The notes beneath the pieces were generated by a model that saw only the letters and a program-made list of their open reading frames with translations, had not been told where the DNA came from and made no database searches. Positions 10,716-20,842 of a stretch of DNA of 64,000 bases are shown one piece after another (within the stretch, counting starts at the first letter, position 1; each line of letters opens with the position of its first letter). Location: contig NC_070614.1 in assembly GCF_027172205.1 (NCBI RefSeq), positions 31,930,501 to 31,994,500 on the forward strand, in the 5' to 3' direction. A program made the translations under genes and the position numbers. The stretch is from Podarcis raffonei (Eukaryota > Chordata > Lepidosauria > Squamata > Lacertidae).

Positions 10716-11672
10716 TCATAGGAGAATCAGAGCCATATTTTTATTCTTTTTAGCAAGAATAAAACCCAACAAATTCCACAAGGCAGTTTTGACATCTTTG
10801 TTCCTCATACTGTAAATTATTGGGTTCAGCAGTGGAGGCACCACAGTATACAACAAAGCAAGCACTTGATCTAAATTATATTCTGAGTCAGAGGTTGGAA
10901 TAAGATGGGTAAAAATGGCAGTACTGACTAATATGGAGATAACAGTGATGTGGGGGATGCAAGTGGAGAAGGCTTTCTGCCTGTTTGCCATGGAGGGCAT
11001 TCTTAACACTGCAGTAAATATCTGAACATAGGACATGATAATGAACACAAAGCAGCCAAGACCTATTGTGAAACTCAAAAGAAGAGCCCAAATCTCAGTG
11101 AGGTATGAATCAGAACAGGAGATCTTCAGTAGGTGTGGAATTTCACAGAAGAACTGGTGGATGACATTGGAGCAGAAAGGAAGTGAAAAAACAGTACCAG
11201 TGTTCAAAGCAGCATAAAGGAAGCCTGCCATCCAGGCTCCACTTGCCATCCAGATACAGCTACTCCATGTCATCATAGACGAATAGTGTAAAGGGTGACA
11301 AATGGCTACGTAACGGTCATATGCCATGACAGTGAGGAAGAAGAAGTCCGATGACAGGAAATGGATGAACAAAAACAGTTGTGTGACACACTGTGAATAT
11401 GAAATCAGCTTTATGTTCATGAGGGAATTGGCCATTGATTTTGGAATAATGACAGTGGTTGACCCAACATCAAGCACTGATAGGTTGACAAGAAAGAAAT
11501 ACATGGGGGTGTGCAGGTGACTGTTGATGGCTACGAGGATAATGATAAGAAGATTTCCCATCAGAATAGCCAGGTATATTGCTAAGAAGATCACAAAGTG
11601 CAAAAATTGCCATTCTTGGTCCCCCGAAAATCCCATGAGTAGAAAATTGTCAATGATTGTTATGTTGGACAT
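10716..11672 (-). CDS. Olfactory receptor, class II, intact
   Basis: A single-exon odorant receptor of 318 aa, a seven-transmembrane GPCR that would signal through Golf in olfactory sensory cilia. Features: N-terminal NIT glycosylation site at residues 3-5, GN in TM1 (about residue 40), LHTPMYFFLVNLS (TM2), MAYDRYVAICHPLHY (TM3 end, about 116-130), long loop 2 with QFFCEIPHLLKISCSDSYL, KAFSTCIPHITV (TM6) and PPLLNPIIYSMRNKDVKTAL (TM7). The start at 11,672 (MSNITIIDNF) is chosen because it matches the paralogues. An upstream in-frame ATG at 11,750 would add 26 residues that look like leader or intron sequence, and an AG splice acceptor (CTTCAGCAG) lies just before the chosen start. The sequence resembles OR14-type receptors, so the family assignment is an inference. 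Confidence 0.95.
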   Translation of the reverse strand: MSNITIIDNFLLMGFSGDQEWQFLHFVIFLAIYLAILMGNLLIIILVAINSHLHTPMYFFLVNLSVLDVGSTTVIIPKSMANSLMNIKLISYSQCVTQLFLFIHFLSSDFFFLTVMAYDRYVAICHPLHYSSMMTWSSCIWMASGAWMAGFLYAALNTGTVFSLPFCSNVIHQFFCEIPHLLKISCSDSYLTEIWALLLSFTIGLGCFVFIIMSYVQIFTAVLRMPSMANRQKAFSTCIPHITVISILVSTAIFTHLIPTSDSEYNLDQVLALLYTVVPPLLNPIIYSMRNKDVKTALWNLLGFILAKKNKNMALILL

Positions 11673-11861
11673 GTCATCTATAAGATTTTGGCTGCTGAAG
11701 GAAGAGCAGAAAAATAATGATCCCGTGCACATAAAACAATGTGTGTTCATTCTAAAGTCTTATCCCCCCCCATTAATTTTACAATTATTTACTGCCATGT
11801 ATGATACTTTTTATTACTTTATTGTTAAATGAATGACCTCATAATTTCAGTTTTCCCAATA

Positions 11862-12216
11862 CAGTGGTGCCTCGCAAGACGAAAAGAATCCTTTCTGTGA
11901 GTCTCTTCGTCTAGCGGTTTTTTCGTCTTGCAAAGCAACCCTATTAGCGGATTAGCGGATTAGCGCTATTAGCGATTTAGCGGCTTAGCGGCTATTAAAG
12001 GATTAGTGGCTTAGCGGCTAAAAGGCTATTAGCGGCTTAGCGGCTTAGAAAAAGGGAGAAAAAAGGGGGGGAAATCGCAAGACTCGCAAGCCGTTTTTGT
12101 CTTGCGAAGCAAGCCCATAGGGAAATTCGTCTTGCGAAGCGCATCGAAAATCGGAAAACCCTTTCGTCTAGCGGGTTTTCCGTCTTGCGAGGCATTCGTC
12201 TTGCGGGGCACCACTG
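11862..12216. mobile_element. Palindromic MITE with (TTAGCGG)-type core, copy A only
   Basis: A 355-bp element with inverted ends CAGTGGTGCCTCGCAAGACG / complement, flanked by TA (11,860-11,861 and 12,217-12,218). That fits a Tc1/mariner-superfamily (Tigger-like) MITE. The centre (about 11,940-12,050) is a degenerate tandem array of TTAGCGG-like 7-mers. Copy B of the duplication has the unfilled site near 24,995. Confidence 0.8.
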
Positions 12217-12794
12217 TATAGTATTTTACTGGACCCAAACAAATTTTGTGCCAACAGAAAGGCATTTCCACTAATAAGTCCCCAACCACCTGCAGCCTAC
12301 TTGAGTCTCTTCAAATTGCATTTCTAAGGGTCCTTCAGTGCAGAGAGTGTGGTGTTAACAGTGTGGGAAAAGGCATAGGAAAGCCCTATTGCACAGATCT
12401 CCTCGCACCTCAGAAAGCTGAACTGGTTTCGCTAGGAACACTACCTGGATGGAAGAGTGTCATTGAACCATGTGTTGCCCACCCAGAGTTCTTTCACAAA
12501 GGCAAAAGTGTCGTGAATAAATAAAATTAGAAAGATGTGGGACCCATGTTGTTAGGGGCCCCTTCTACAAAATGGCACAGAGGCTTCTCAGGGGTCACAG
12601 ACAGATGCAAGGATAGCCATATATTTCTTATGAAAACATATTAATTTTATCTATCTTCAGGATCCAAGTCAATATGATTCTTGTGAGTTTACTTTACCAT
12701 ATGGTCCTATGCTGCAGGTGATTCCTTAACCTCCTGACTCACAAGCCATTATCTCTGTCCCCAATCTTGCCTCATCTGCCTAACAGGGGATATA
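12217..12794. other. Non-coding duplicated spacer
   Basis: Sequence shared with copy B (about 25,013-25,655), for example ACAGAAAGGCATTTCCACTA against ACAGAAAGGCACTTCCACTA. No gene is seen. Confidence 0.7.
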
Positions 12795-13028
12795 CAGTGG
12801 TACCTCAGGTTACAGAAACTTCAGGTTACAGACGCTTCAGGTTACAGACTCCACTAACCCAGAAATAGTACCTCGGGTTAAGAACTTTGCTTCAGGATGA
12901 GAACAGAAATTGTGTGGCGGTGGCAGCGGGAGGCCCCATTAGCTAAAGTGGTACCTCAGGTTAAGAACAGTTTCAGGTTAAGAACGGACCTCCAGAACGA
13001 ATTAAGTACTTAACCCGAGGTACCACTG
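12795..13028. mobile_element. Tigger-like MITE (CAGTGGTACCTC ends), copy A only
   Basis: A 234-bp palindromic element, CAGTGGTACCTCAGGTTA...TTAACCCGAGGTACCACTG, with TA on both sides (12,793-12,794, 13,029-13,030). It contains repeated TCAGGTTA(A/C)AGA units. The corresponding site in copy B (about 25,660) is empty. Confidence 0.85.
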
Positions 13029-13030
13029 TA

Positions 13031-14587
13031 TCACATTTGGAAATAAATAGTAGAAATTCCATACTATGTACAGGGTTTAAAACAAAAGTAGTAGAAGTCG
13101 TGTGGTGTGTATGGGGTGTTTGGAGAGGGGGAGTATATCTGGTGGGGGACACGTCATGCTCCTTTCTGGGGTAGTTTATCCTCCTTTGGTCCCCACCATG
13201 TACTCAGCTCTCACCTGTGGCTCCTTGATGCTGTCTCATCACATTTCATGCCAGTATGAGAGATCCATCGCAGTCTCTTCTCTGTTGGATTCACAGCTCC
13301 TTTTGCTTCACAGGTGCATGTTAGAGGAAAAGCTTCTTTTAAAAGCACTAAGAGGGAAGACTTATGTGATGGTGGAAGTATGTTGCTGACTTCTGTTGGT
13401 CGCTAAAGATTACCTCCTTCTTTCCCCGAATTGCACAGCACTAACTGCCCAGAGCCACTGCCAAAATAGGTCACTTTTCTGACAGCAATACACCACCTTC
13501 AAAGTTTTCATTCTTAGGCTATCTCTCATCATGAATTGCTACTGTCTACCTTTCTCAGGCTATCTTTCTCATGCTGCACATACAGTGAGACCCAGGCAAG
13601 GATTCCTCTTCTGTTTCTTATCATACCCATATGGAATTGGGGCGGGAGAACTGCAATGCTTAAGTAATTAAGGGAATTAATGCAACAGTAACATGGTTGC
13701 AGAGGCTGATGCAATGGCAGCTATTCAGCATCCTTGCTAGGCATTGGGGAAATCCCTTCATCATTAGGGAAGCAATCATAGGCCTGTAAAACACCACCGT
13801 TGTAGGCAGGATCCCTCAAATTGCAGATAACCATAGAATTGCAACATGCATACACTACATGTCCAGCATATGGAAGAGCACTGCTTAAAAGCAGTTTCCA
13901 CCTATCCTACAGTATGTTTCTCCCCACAGAGATATATGCCACAATAAATTTCTGAATGTTAAAAGTGCCAAGAGATTTTTGTAGGTGTGTGGGTGGATGA
14001 GATGTTCTTTGACAATGAAAATTATACACCATTATACGGGTGTGGGACTTGATATTAATGGGAAAAAATCACTCACAAGGATGAAAACCCAGGAAAGAAC
14101 ACAAAATCAGAAAAGTTTTGTAAAAACATGTTTCAGCTTTATTTCCAATTCAACTTCAAAAAACATGGCTATCGTCCACCAGTCATGATAACATTTTGGA
14201 AGGTATTTGTATTTGAAAGAGAAATATTCATATATATTTTTAATTAGAGATTTCTTGGTTTACAAAGGTATGTGCAATGTCTCTTTTTCAAGTTACATTT
14301 TCTACAGATTAGTTTCATTTGTTGAGACATTAGTGTTATTTAAAAAGCACTGGGACTGTGCTCAGTGGAAGGCTCTTTTTTTCTTTCTTGTGTTTATTAT
14401 GTAAATGATAGATGAACCGCTTTAAAAAGTCAATAAAAAACTCACACTAACTCTGTTTTGGTTCAGCTTTAGGCACTGCACGTGTCTGTCAATGTTCTTT
14501 CCTTCAGCAGAGCATTGTGATCTTTTTTTAAGATATAGGGGCACATCTTAACCTCACACAGGTACACTGTAATCCTTGGTTCTAGAT
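13031..14587. other. Non-coding duplicated spacer
   Basis: Shared with copy B and partly with the third copy at 8,185. No coding or RNA gene is seen. Confidence 0.7.
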
Positions 14588-14735
14588 TCAGGTAGGTAGC
14601 CGTGTTGGTCTGACACAGTAGAAATATATATTTTTTTAAAATTAAAAATTGTCCAGTAGCACCTTAGAGACCAACTAAGTTTGTTCTTGGTATGAGCTTT
14701 CATGTGCAGGCACATTTCTACAGAAGTGCAATCCT
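14588..14735. repeat. Short interspersed repeat, copy A only
   Basis: Contains TAGCCGTGTTGGTCTGAC and CACCTTAGAGACCAACTAAG, a core I recognise as a widespread sauropsid interspersed family whose class I am not sure of. Copy B lacks it at about 27,085. Confidence 0.6.
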
Positions 14736-15837
14736 GTTGCAGATACAGCCAAAGGCAGCTCTGAAACCCCCAAAACAAATCCAGGCAACTAGCCATATGT
14801 TGTGTCATGCTATGTCATTCCCCACCATTGTCTAAGACCCAGGATAAAATGAAGGTTCCTCACATCCCTGGCTGGTGGGCAGAGTTCAGTTTCATAGGCC
14901 ACAAATTGTGTGCAGAGCAGGTCTGATATAAGAAAGTCATGAAGCTAGATTTCTAGCACACCAGAAGACAGAAGAGGATATAGCTGGTTTAAAAACTACA
15001 TTTTGACTATATAAAGGTACTATGTTGTACTCAATATATAAGGCATAAACCACACTAATAAAGATAAAACGAGGCCCAAGTTAACAATGTTAGAAAATAG
15101 AAATATAAATCTGAAGGTCGAACACCAGTTGAAAAAAATCTGTTTCAATGGCACAGTCTTTTTCAATTCTGTCAAACAGGAGACTGCATGCCAATAAGAA
15201 CCACTATATGTATATATGTATGAATGAGGCACTGAGGTGGTACATTAGAAAAATATGCTTTGGACAGCATGCAGGTGAAATGCGGATGCAAGCAGGGGAT
15301 GGTCACTACCATTACACTTAAATGTTGTCACATAGGGTTGCCACACTTACTATAGTAGGTGGAATGTGCCGGAAGCAGGGTGCCTTGTACGGATGTCTCA
15401 GACAGAAATTCATCATCTACATCTGTAGCAAGGGATTGGGAAACTGGCTAACCTGTAGAATTCTTGCCTGGAGATTCTCTACAATTGTGATTGTGGCAGG
15501 GAAGTGAAGTGCCTTAAACAGATGTGTTCAGGCAGGAATTCATCATGGCTATACAAAGCATGTGACTGAGGAAGCTGCTGCACCTGTGGATTTTTTTCTG
15601 GATACATGTCTCTTCCCCCATCCCAAAAGCCAGGACAAAGCATCGATGCATGGTATCAAGTTTGTAAGCAAGCATAATAGGCAACCCTTGAGAAAGTGTT
15701 CCCTGTTTAAGGGGTGTGTATTGTTAAGGGGTGTGCATTGCCTTAACCACCCATTTCCTTGATATTTTAAGCAGGTATAGAAAGGACATACACCTCAGTG
15801 GTAGTGGTGGCATGTGGTGGCAGTGGTAGTTTTTAAA

Positions 15838-16779
15838 CTATGGAACTGATTTATTGTTTGGAAGTGTCTGGTAAAACAGCTTCCACAGGGCAGTTTTGAC
15901 ATCCTTATTCCTCATGCTGTAAATTAACGGATTCATCATTGGAGGAATCACTGAATATATCACAGCAAGCACTTCATCCAGATTATATGAAGGGCTGGAG
16001 GTTGGCATGACATAGGAGAAGATACCTGTACTAAGTAAGAGAGAGACAACAGTGAGGTGGGGAATGCAAGTAGAGAAGGCTTTCTGCCTGCTTGCCTTGG
16101 AGGACATTCTCAGCACTGCGGTAAAGATCTGCACGTAGGATGTGACAATGAGCACAAAGCAGCCAAGACCTAAGGCTGAACTAAAGAGAAGGGCCCACAT
16201 TTCACTGAAGTATGGATCAGAGCAGGATATCTTCATCAGGTGTGGGATTTCACAGAAGAACTGAGTGATGATGTTGGAGCAGAAGGGCAGTGAAAAAATG
16301 GTACCTGTGTGCAGAGCAGCATTAAGGAAGCCTGCTGCCCATGCCCCACCAGCCAGCTGAATACACCTTCCCCACTTCATCACAGAGGTATAGTGCAGTG
16401 GGTGACAGATGGCCACATACCGGTCATAGGCCATGACAGCGAGGAGGAAAATGTCTGATGACATGAAGAAGAGGAACAATAGCATTTGTGCAGCACATTC
16501 AGAATAAGAAATACCTGTTGTGTTCATCAGGGCATTAGCTATTGATCTGGGAATGGTGACGGTTGTGGATCCAAGGTCAACAACTGATAAGTTGACAAGG
16601 AAGAAATACATTGGGGTCTGAAGGTGGGTAGTTCTAGCTACCAGAATGATGATGAGGAAGTTTCCAATGAGAATTGCCATGTACATTGCTGTGAAGACTG
16701 CAAGGTGTAAGATCTGGAGTTCCCTTTGCTCTGAAAATCCCAGAAGCAGGAAATCTCTTACGATGGTTACATTAGACAT
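15838..16779 (-). CDS. Olfactory receptor, class II, intact (copy A)
   Basis: A 313-aa OR with start MSNVTIVRDF at 16,779. An AG acceptor (CCCCCAATAG) lies about 12 bases upstream, consistent with a non-coding 5' exon. Motifs: NVT glycosylation site, IGN in TM1, LQTPMYFFLVNLS, MAYDRYVAICHPLHY (residues 116-130), loop 2 QFFCEIPHLMKISCSDPYF, KAFSTCIPHLTV, PPMMNPLIYSMRNKDVKTAL. It is the closest paralogue of the gene at 28,416-29,357, with the same length and nearly the same protein. The pair was made by the segmental duplication. No defect is seen. Confidence 0.96.
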   Translation of the reverse strand: MSNVTIVRDFLLLGFSEQRELQILHLAVFTAMYMAILIGNFLIIILVARTTHLQTPMYFFLVNLSVVDLGSTTVTIPRSIANALMNTTGISYSECAAQMLLFLFFMSSDIFLLAVMAYDRYVAICHPLHYTSVMKWGRCIQLAGGAWAAGFLNAALHTGTIFSLPFCSNIITQFFCEIPHLMKISCSDPYFSEMWALLFSSALGLGCFVLIVTSYVQIFTAVLRMSSKASRQKAFSTCIPHLTVVSLLLSTGIFSYVMPTSSPSYNLDEVLAVIYSVIPPMMNPLIYSMRNKDVKTALWKLFYQTLPNNKSVP

Positions 16780-16983
16780 GTCTTCTCAGTCTATTGGGGG
16801 AATAAGAGAGACCATTATAAATGTTGCTTGTGCAAGAATATGGTTCCATCCAGTATCTAGCAATGGCCAACTCAATACCTATTGGAAATCAAAAGCACCA
16901 TAACATTCTACCACTCATGTTCTTCCACAACTGGTATTCAGAGACACATATCTTCCAACATTTTCCATTGAAAATAGTGACTT

Positions 16984-16984
<1 letters not shown>

Positions 16985-17030
<46 letters not shown>

Positions 17031-17258
17031 TTGTTATTTTGTTATGTATACTCCGCGCCTCTGACTGCGGTGCCCCAACCACTCTGGGCAGCTTCCCACA
17101 TATATAAAAACATAATAAACCAGTAAACATAAAAATGACTTCCCTTTACAGGACTGCCTTCAGATCTCTTCTAAATGTTGTATAGTTCATTATCTCCATG
17201 ACTTGGTGGTCACATAATTCCACACCCCCCAACATTTCTGCAATGAAAATAGGGACAT
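16985..17258 (-). mobile_element. L2-like LINE 3' end (shared by both duplication copies)
   Basis: An (ATT)n run at about 16,988-17,030 is followed by the L2 3' end read backwards (CCCCAACCACTCTGGGCAGC, then CTGCCTTCAGATCTCTTCTA). The same remnant is at 29,625-29,860, so it predates the duplication. Confidence 0.75.
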
Positions 17259-17275
17259 CCTAAGGAAAAGCAGGA

Positions 17276-17460
17276 GGGACGTGGGTGGCGCTGTGGGTTA
17301 AACCACAGAGCCTAGGACTTCTCCAGAAGCAGCTTAGTCATGCTGGCCACATGACCCGGAAGCTTTATGCCGGCTCCCTCGGCCAATAAAGCAAGATGAG
17401 CGCCGCAACCCCAGAGTCGGTCACGACTGGACCTAATGGTAAGGGGTCCCTTTCCCTTTA
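17276..17460 (+). mobile_element. Sauria-type tRNA SINE, internally deleted, copy A only
   Basis: It starts GGGACGTGGGTGGCGCTGTG (tRNA-derived head, box A region) and ends with the BovB-related tail ...GTCACGACTGGACCTAATGG. The middle, including box B, is missing (185 bp against about 355 for the full copy at 37,676). A perfect 17-bp target duplication, CCTAAGGAAAAGCAGGA, lies at 17,259-17,275 and 17,461-17,477. Copy B (about 29,880) has the unfilled site. Confidence 0.9.
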
Positions 17461-18061
17461 CCTAAGGAAAAGCAGGACATTTCAGGATCAAATCAGAAAC
17501 TGGGACAGCTTCTCTAAATCCAGGACTGTCGCTGGAAAATATGGGCACATGGAGGGTCTAGAGACATATTCTAACTTAGTGATATTTTTAGGGACAACTG
17601 TAAGGTAGAGGTTGCAGCATGCTCACCATTTGTGTAATAAATAAATAAAAATCCCTAAACTGAACAGCACAACTAAATAACAAACAGTTTGACCCCCAAT
17701 TTTCACATACCGTCTCTTCCTGAAATCTCCACTTTCTGTAGAGCAGTTTGAAAACCCTCACCACATCTACTCAGAAGTAAGACAACAGGGTTTATTCCCT
17801 GGTAAGGGGTTACTTCCTGAAAGCTAGGAATGATTTGCTTTATATTCAGAAGCAGTATAGATCTGACTGTCAGAGTGAAACAAGAGGGAATATCCATGCC
17901 TTTCATAGTGTCTGTGTGCATTTCTCATCTGCATCAAGCTCGTTTGGGGCAGAGGAGAGACACTATGCTGAGCTGAAGGCATCACTGCTCTGACCCACCA
18001 TCATTGTTCATATGCACCTGCAGTCTATCTCTCTTTCCTACTATCTGCCTCTGATTTAATG

Positions 18062-18062
<1 letters not shown>

Positions 18063-18118
<56 letters not shown>

Positions 18119-18120
18119 TA
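18063..18120. repeat. (AT)n microsatellite
   Basis: About 58 bases of alternating AT in copy A. Copy B has only a short AT-rich stretch at about 30,490. Confidence 0.9.
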
Positions 18121-18703
18121 TATTCTATTAAACACTGATTCAATCTAATATGTCGTTAAATCAGGGAAATCTATGAAAGGCTGCATATCAGCATTTGTTT
18201 AAATTCACATGGGAAATATTCAACTAAGGATTACTCAAAGCAGACTCACTGAAATTAATTCACCTAATTTAGTCATCCCACGCATTTCAACAGGTCTAAT
18301 CTGAGGAGGACTAATTTAGGCTTGTCATATTTCCAGAGGTAAAAATCAGGATACCCCATAGCCCCTCTGCCATGCCAGAACCAGAGCCAGAGCCCGGATT
18401 GCCTGCACCAGAGTCCCTGCCTGAACCAGAGCTGCCCAAGCACACACAAGAAACCCCAAAAATCCAGGACATTTGCTTTAAAATGTAAAATTACCTTGAG
18501 GGGGCATGTAGGACCCCAAAAAGTGAACATATCCAGGAATTCCCAGACATATGGTCAGCCTAATAAACATTGAATAATACCCATTGTTTCTGCTTCACTC
18601 GGGTGCAGTTTGGGATGAAAGAGACTATAGCCAGGATCCAACTAAAGTTATACAATAAGCAAAGGTAGCCATAGTTAACCATGAGAAAAATCCATACTAG
18701 GGT

Positions 18704-18705
<2 letters not shown>

Positions 18706-18739
<34 letters not shown>

Positions 18740-18961
18740 TTATTTATACCCCACCCATCTGACTGGGTCTCCCCAGCCACTCCAGGCGGCTTTGAGCCGC
18801 TTTGAGTAAAATATTAAAATACAATGGTCTGTTAAACATTAAAAGCTTCCCTAAATAGGGCTGCCTTCAGATGTCTTCTAAGTCAGATGTTTATTTCTTT
18901 GACATCTGATGGGAGGGTGTTCCACAGGGTGGGCACCACTACCGAGAAGGCCCTCTGCCTG

Positions 18962-18963
<2 letters not shown>
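18706..18963 (-). mobile_element. L2-like LINE 3' end with (ATC)n tail, copy A only
   Basis: An ATC microsatellite, then TTTATTTATACCCCACCCATCTG and the reversed L2 3' end including GGTGTTCCACAGGGTGGGC. It is absent from copy B. Confidence 0.75.
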
Positions 18964-19003
<40 letters not shown>

Positions 19004-19618
19004 TTATTTATACCCCACCCTCCCCGGCCAAGACTGGGCTCGGGGCAGCTAAGACTGAGTAAAATACAGTAAAAATATTTTAAAAATAAAAAAGTTGATT
19101 AAAATATAACTTAGAATATAGTTTAAAATGCAGCTTAAAATGCAGCCTCATTTTAGTGGTAGCCTATAGATCACTGCCATAAGAGGAGAAAAAATCAACC
19201 GGGGCCAAACTATCCATGCTGGTCCTACATGGGCCAGCAAAAAGAGTGAGGGAAAATTTATATACAAATCCCATATAAGGGGTTCCATCAAAAATAAATA
19301 AATGAGGAGGGGGGTTAGACTGAATTCAGCCCAAAGGCCAGGCAGAACAGCTCCGTCTTGCAGGCCCTGGAGAAAGATGTCAAATCCCGCAGGGCCCTGA
19401 TCTCCTGCGGTAGGGCGTTCCACCAGGCTGGGGCCAGAGCTGAAAAGGCGCTAGCCCTGGTTGAGGCCAATCTAAACTCCTTGGGGCTCGGGACTACCAA
19501 AGTGTTGCTATTTATGGACCTTAAGGTCCTCCGCAGGGCATAGCAGGAGAGGCGGTCCCATAGGTCCTAGGTTTCCTGTAACTTTACTTCTTGCAGTGAG
19601 GGAACCGCCAGGGTAATA
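18964..19618 (-). mobile_element. L2-like LINE 3' end with (AAT)n tail, copy A only
   Basis: An (AAT)n run, then ACCCCACCCTCCCCGGCC and, at about 19,315-19,500 on the minus strand, a peptide like the L2 RT C-terminus (FRLASTRASAFSALAPAWWN, ALRDLTSFSRACKTELF). The latter matches the C-terminus of the plus-strand L2 at 7,165. It sits directly against the previous L2 end. Confidence 0.8.
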
Positions 19619-19626
19619 CCTTAGAT

Positions 19627-19764
19627 CAGCCTTTCTCAACCTCTGGGTCCCCAGATGTTGTTGAACTACAACTCCCATCACCCCTAGCTAGCAAGGCCAG
19701 AGCTCAGGGATGATGGGAGTTGTAGTCCAACAACAAATGGGGACCCATAGGTTGAGAACCGCTG
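19627..19764. mobile_element. hAT-like MITE, copy A only
   Basis: A 138-bp palindromic element (CAGCCTTTCTCAACCTCTGG ... GGTTGAGAACCGCTG) with an exact 8-bp target duplication, CCTTAGAT (19,619-19,626 and 19,765-19,772). Same family as 6,343-6,478. Confidence 0.88.
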
Positions 19765-19772
19765 CCTTAGAT

Positions 19773-20836
19773 GAACCAAAAGTTCACAAAATAGTTGCAC
19801 TCAAGTTTCACTGTAACCAACAGTCCTGTTCAACTGTGACAGTATTAAACCTTGTGATTTCAATAGACGTAAATGACTGGTTCTTGCTGTATCAGAACTC
19901 TCACCTATAGTCAATTGGCAAATATTGCACCATGGAGAGCTGGACAGAAATAGCTCAGGATGCATAAGAAAGGAAAACATGCTTAGCAGAAGTATGTATT
20001 GCTATCCATTACTATCCCCACAATATTTACACAATACATGTGGCCATGCTGAGGCATGAAAGGAAATTGCATGGTAAATGTCACATGGAGCATGATGTCT
20101 GCTTGGCTGCAGTTTGCAAACCCCACAAATAACATGCCGTCTGAGAACAGGCACTCACAAAGGAGTGAAAATACAATGTCAGCTAAATGCACTTATGTCT
20201 GAAGAAGATCAAAGTGCATGGCAGGGGATCACTAGGGGATTAGAATCACACAATACATTGGTGTATAGAGTGGATCTGGATTGATTAGAAGTGAGGGGGG
20301 TTTGCGGGGGATCAGAAATAGACATGTACAGAAATGCAAAAGTAAAATTAAATACTGAGGCAAAGGAAACCATAGAGAAAGAAAGAGAGAGGTTTGATAA
20401 CAGTTTTAAATCTGTCTTTCCCTACAAATATTTTCCAGCTTGATGCTGGAAATTCTCCCTGAATCTTAACTTGCCATATAACATACTATTTATCACTTTT
20501 TCCATCCATCCACTCCTTCAAACATCCTTTCATCTACCATTCATCATTCAGGGCAGCAAACAGAATGTCCATATTTACTTCATGTACTTACATTAAATTC
20601 CTTTTTCTTTGAGATTTGAAGGAAGCAACCTGTCGTTGTACAAGCATAAGCTGTGTGCCTTGCTGGGTACAAGCAGAACTAGAAGTGCTAAGGGGTGTGA
20701 GCAAAGGGATAAGAAGTGTAAGAATGGTTCCTAGGGATTAACTACCTGAAGGTTCTGTGCAACTCTGCAGCAAAGCCCCAGAGACAAAACAGTGTCACTC
20801 TTACATGCACTCCTTTGAAGCATTTTTCATCATACA
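19773..20836. other. Non-coding duplicated spacer
   Basis: Shared with 31,000-32,094 in copy B. No gene is seen. Confidence 0.7.
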
Positions 20837-20842
20837 AGGCCC

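Larger units (their letters stand above)
11558..20836. repeat. Segmental duplication, copy A
   Basis: This block is collinear with 24,786-32,094. It holds the 5' end of the OR at 10,716, the OR at 15,838, and the spacers between and beyond. Matched landmarks are 11,800/24,943, 12,240/25,021, 13,242/25,860, 15,340/27,950, 15,838/28,416, 17,700/30,105, 19,980/31,200 and 20,830/32,088. Copy A is longer mainly because of transposon insertions absent from copy B. Confidence 0.85.

Noticed and set aside
11673-11750. Upstream in-frame ATG of the OR at 10,716 as the true start
   Set aside because: The added 26 residues are not OR-like, and a splice acceptor lies before the MSNITI start shared by the paralogues.
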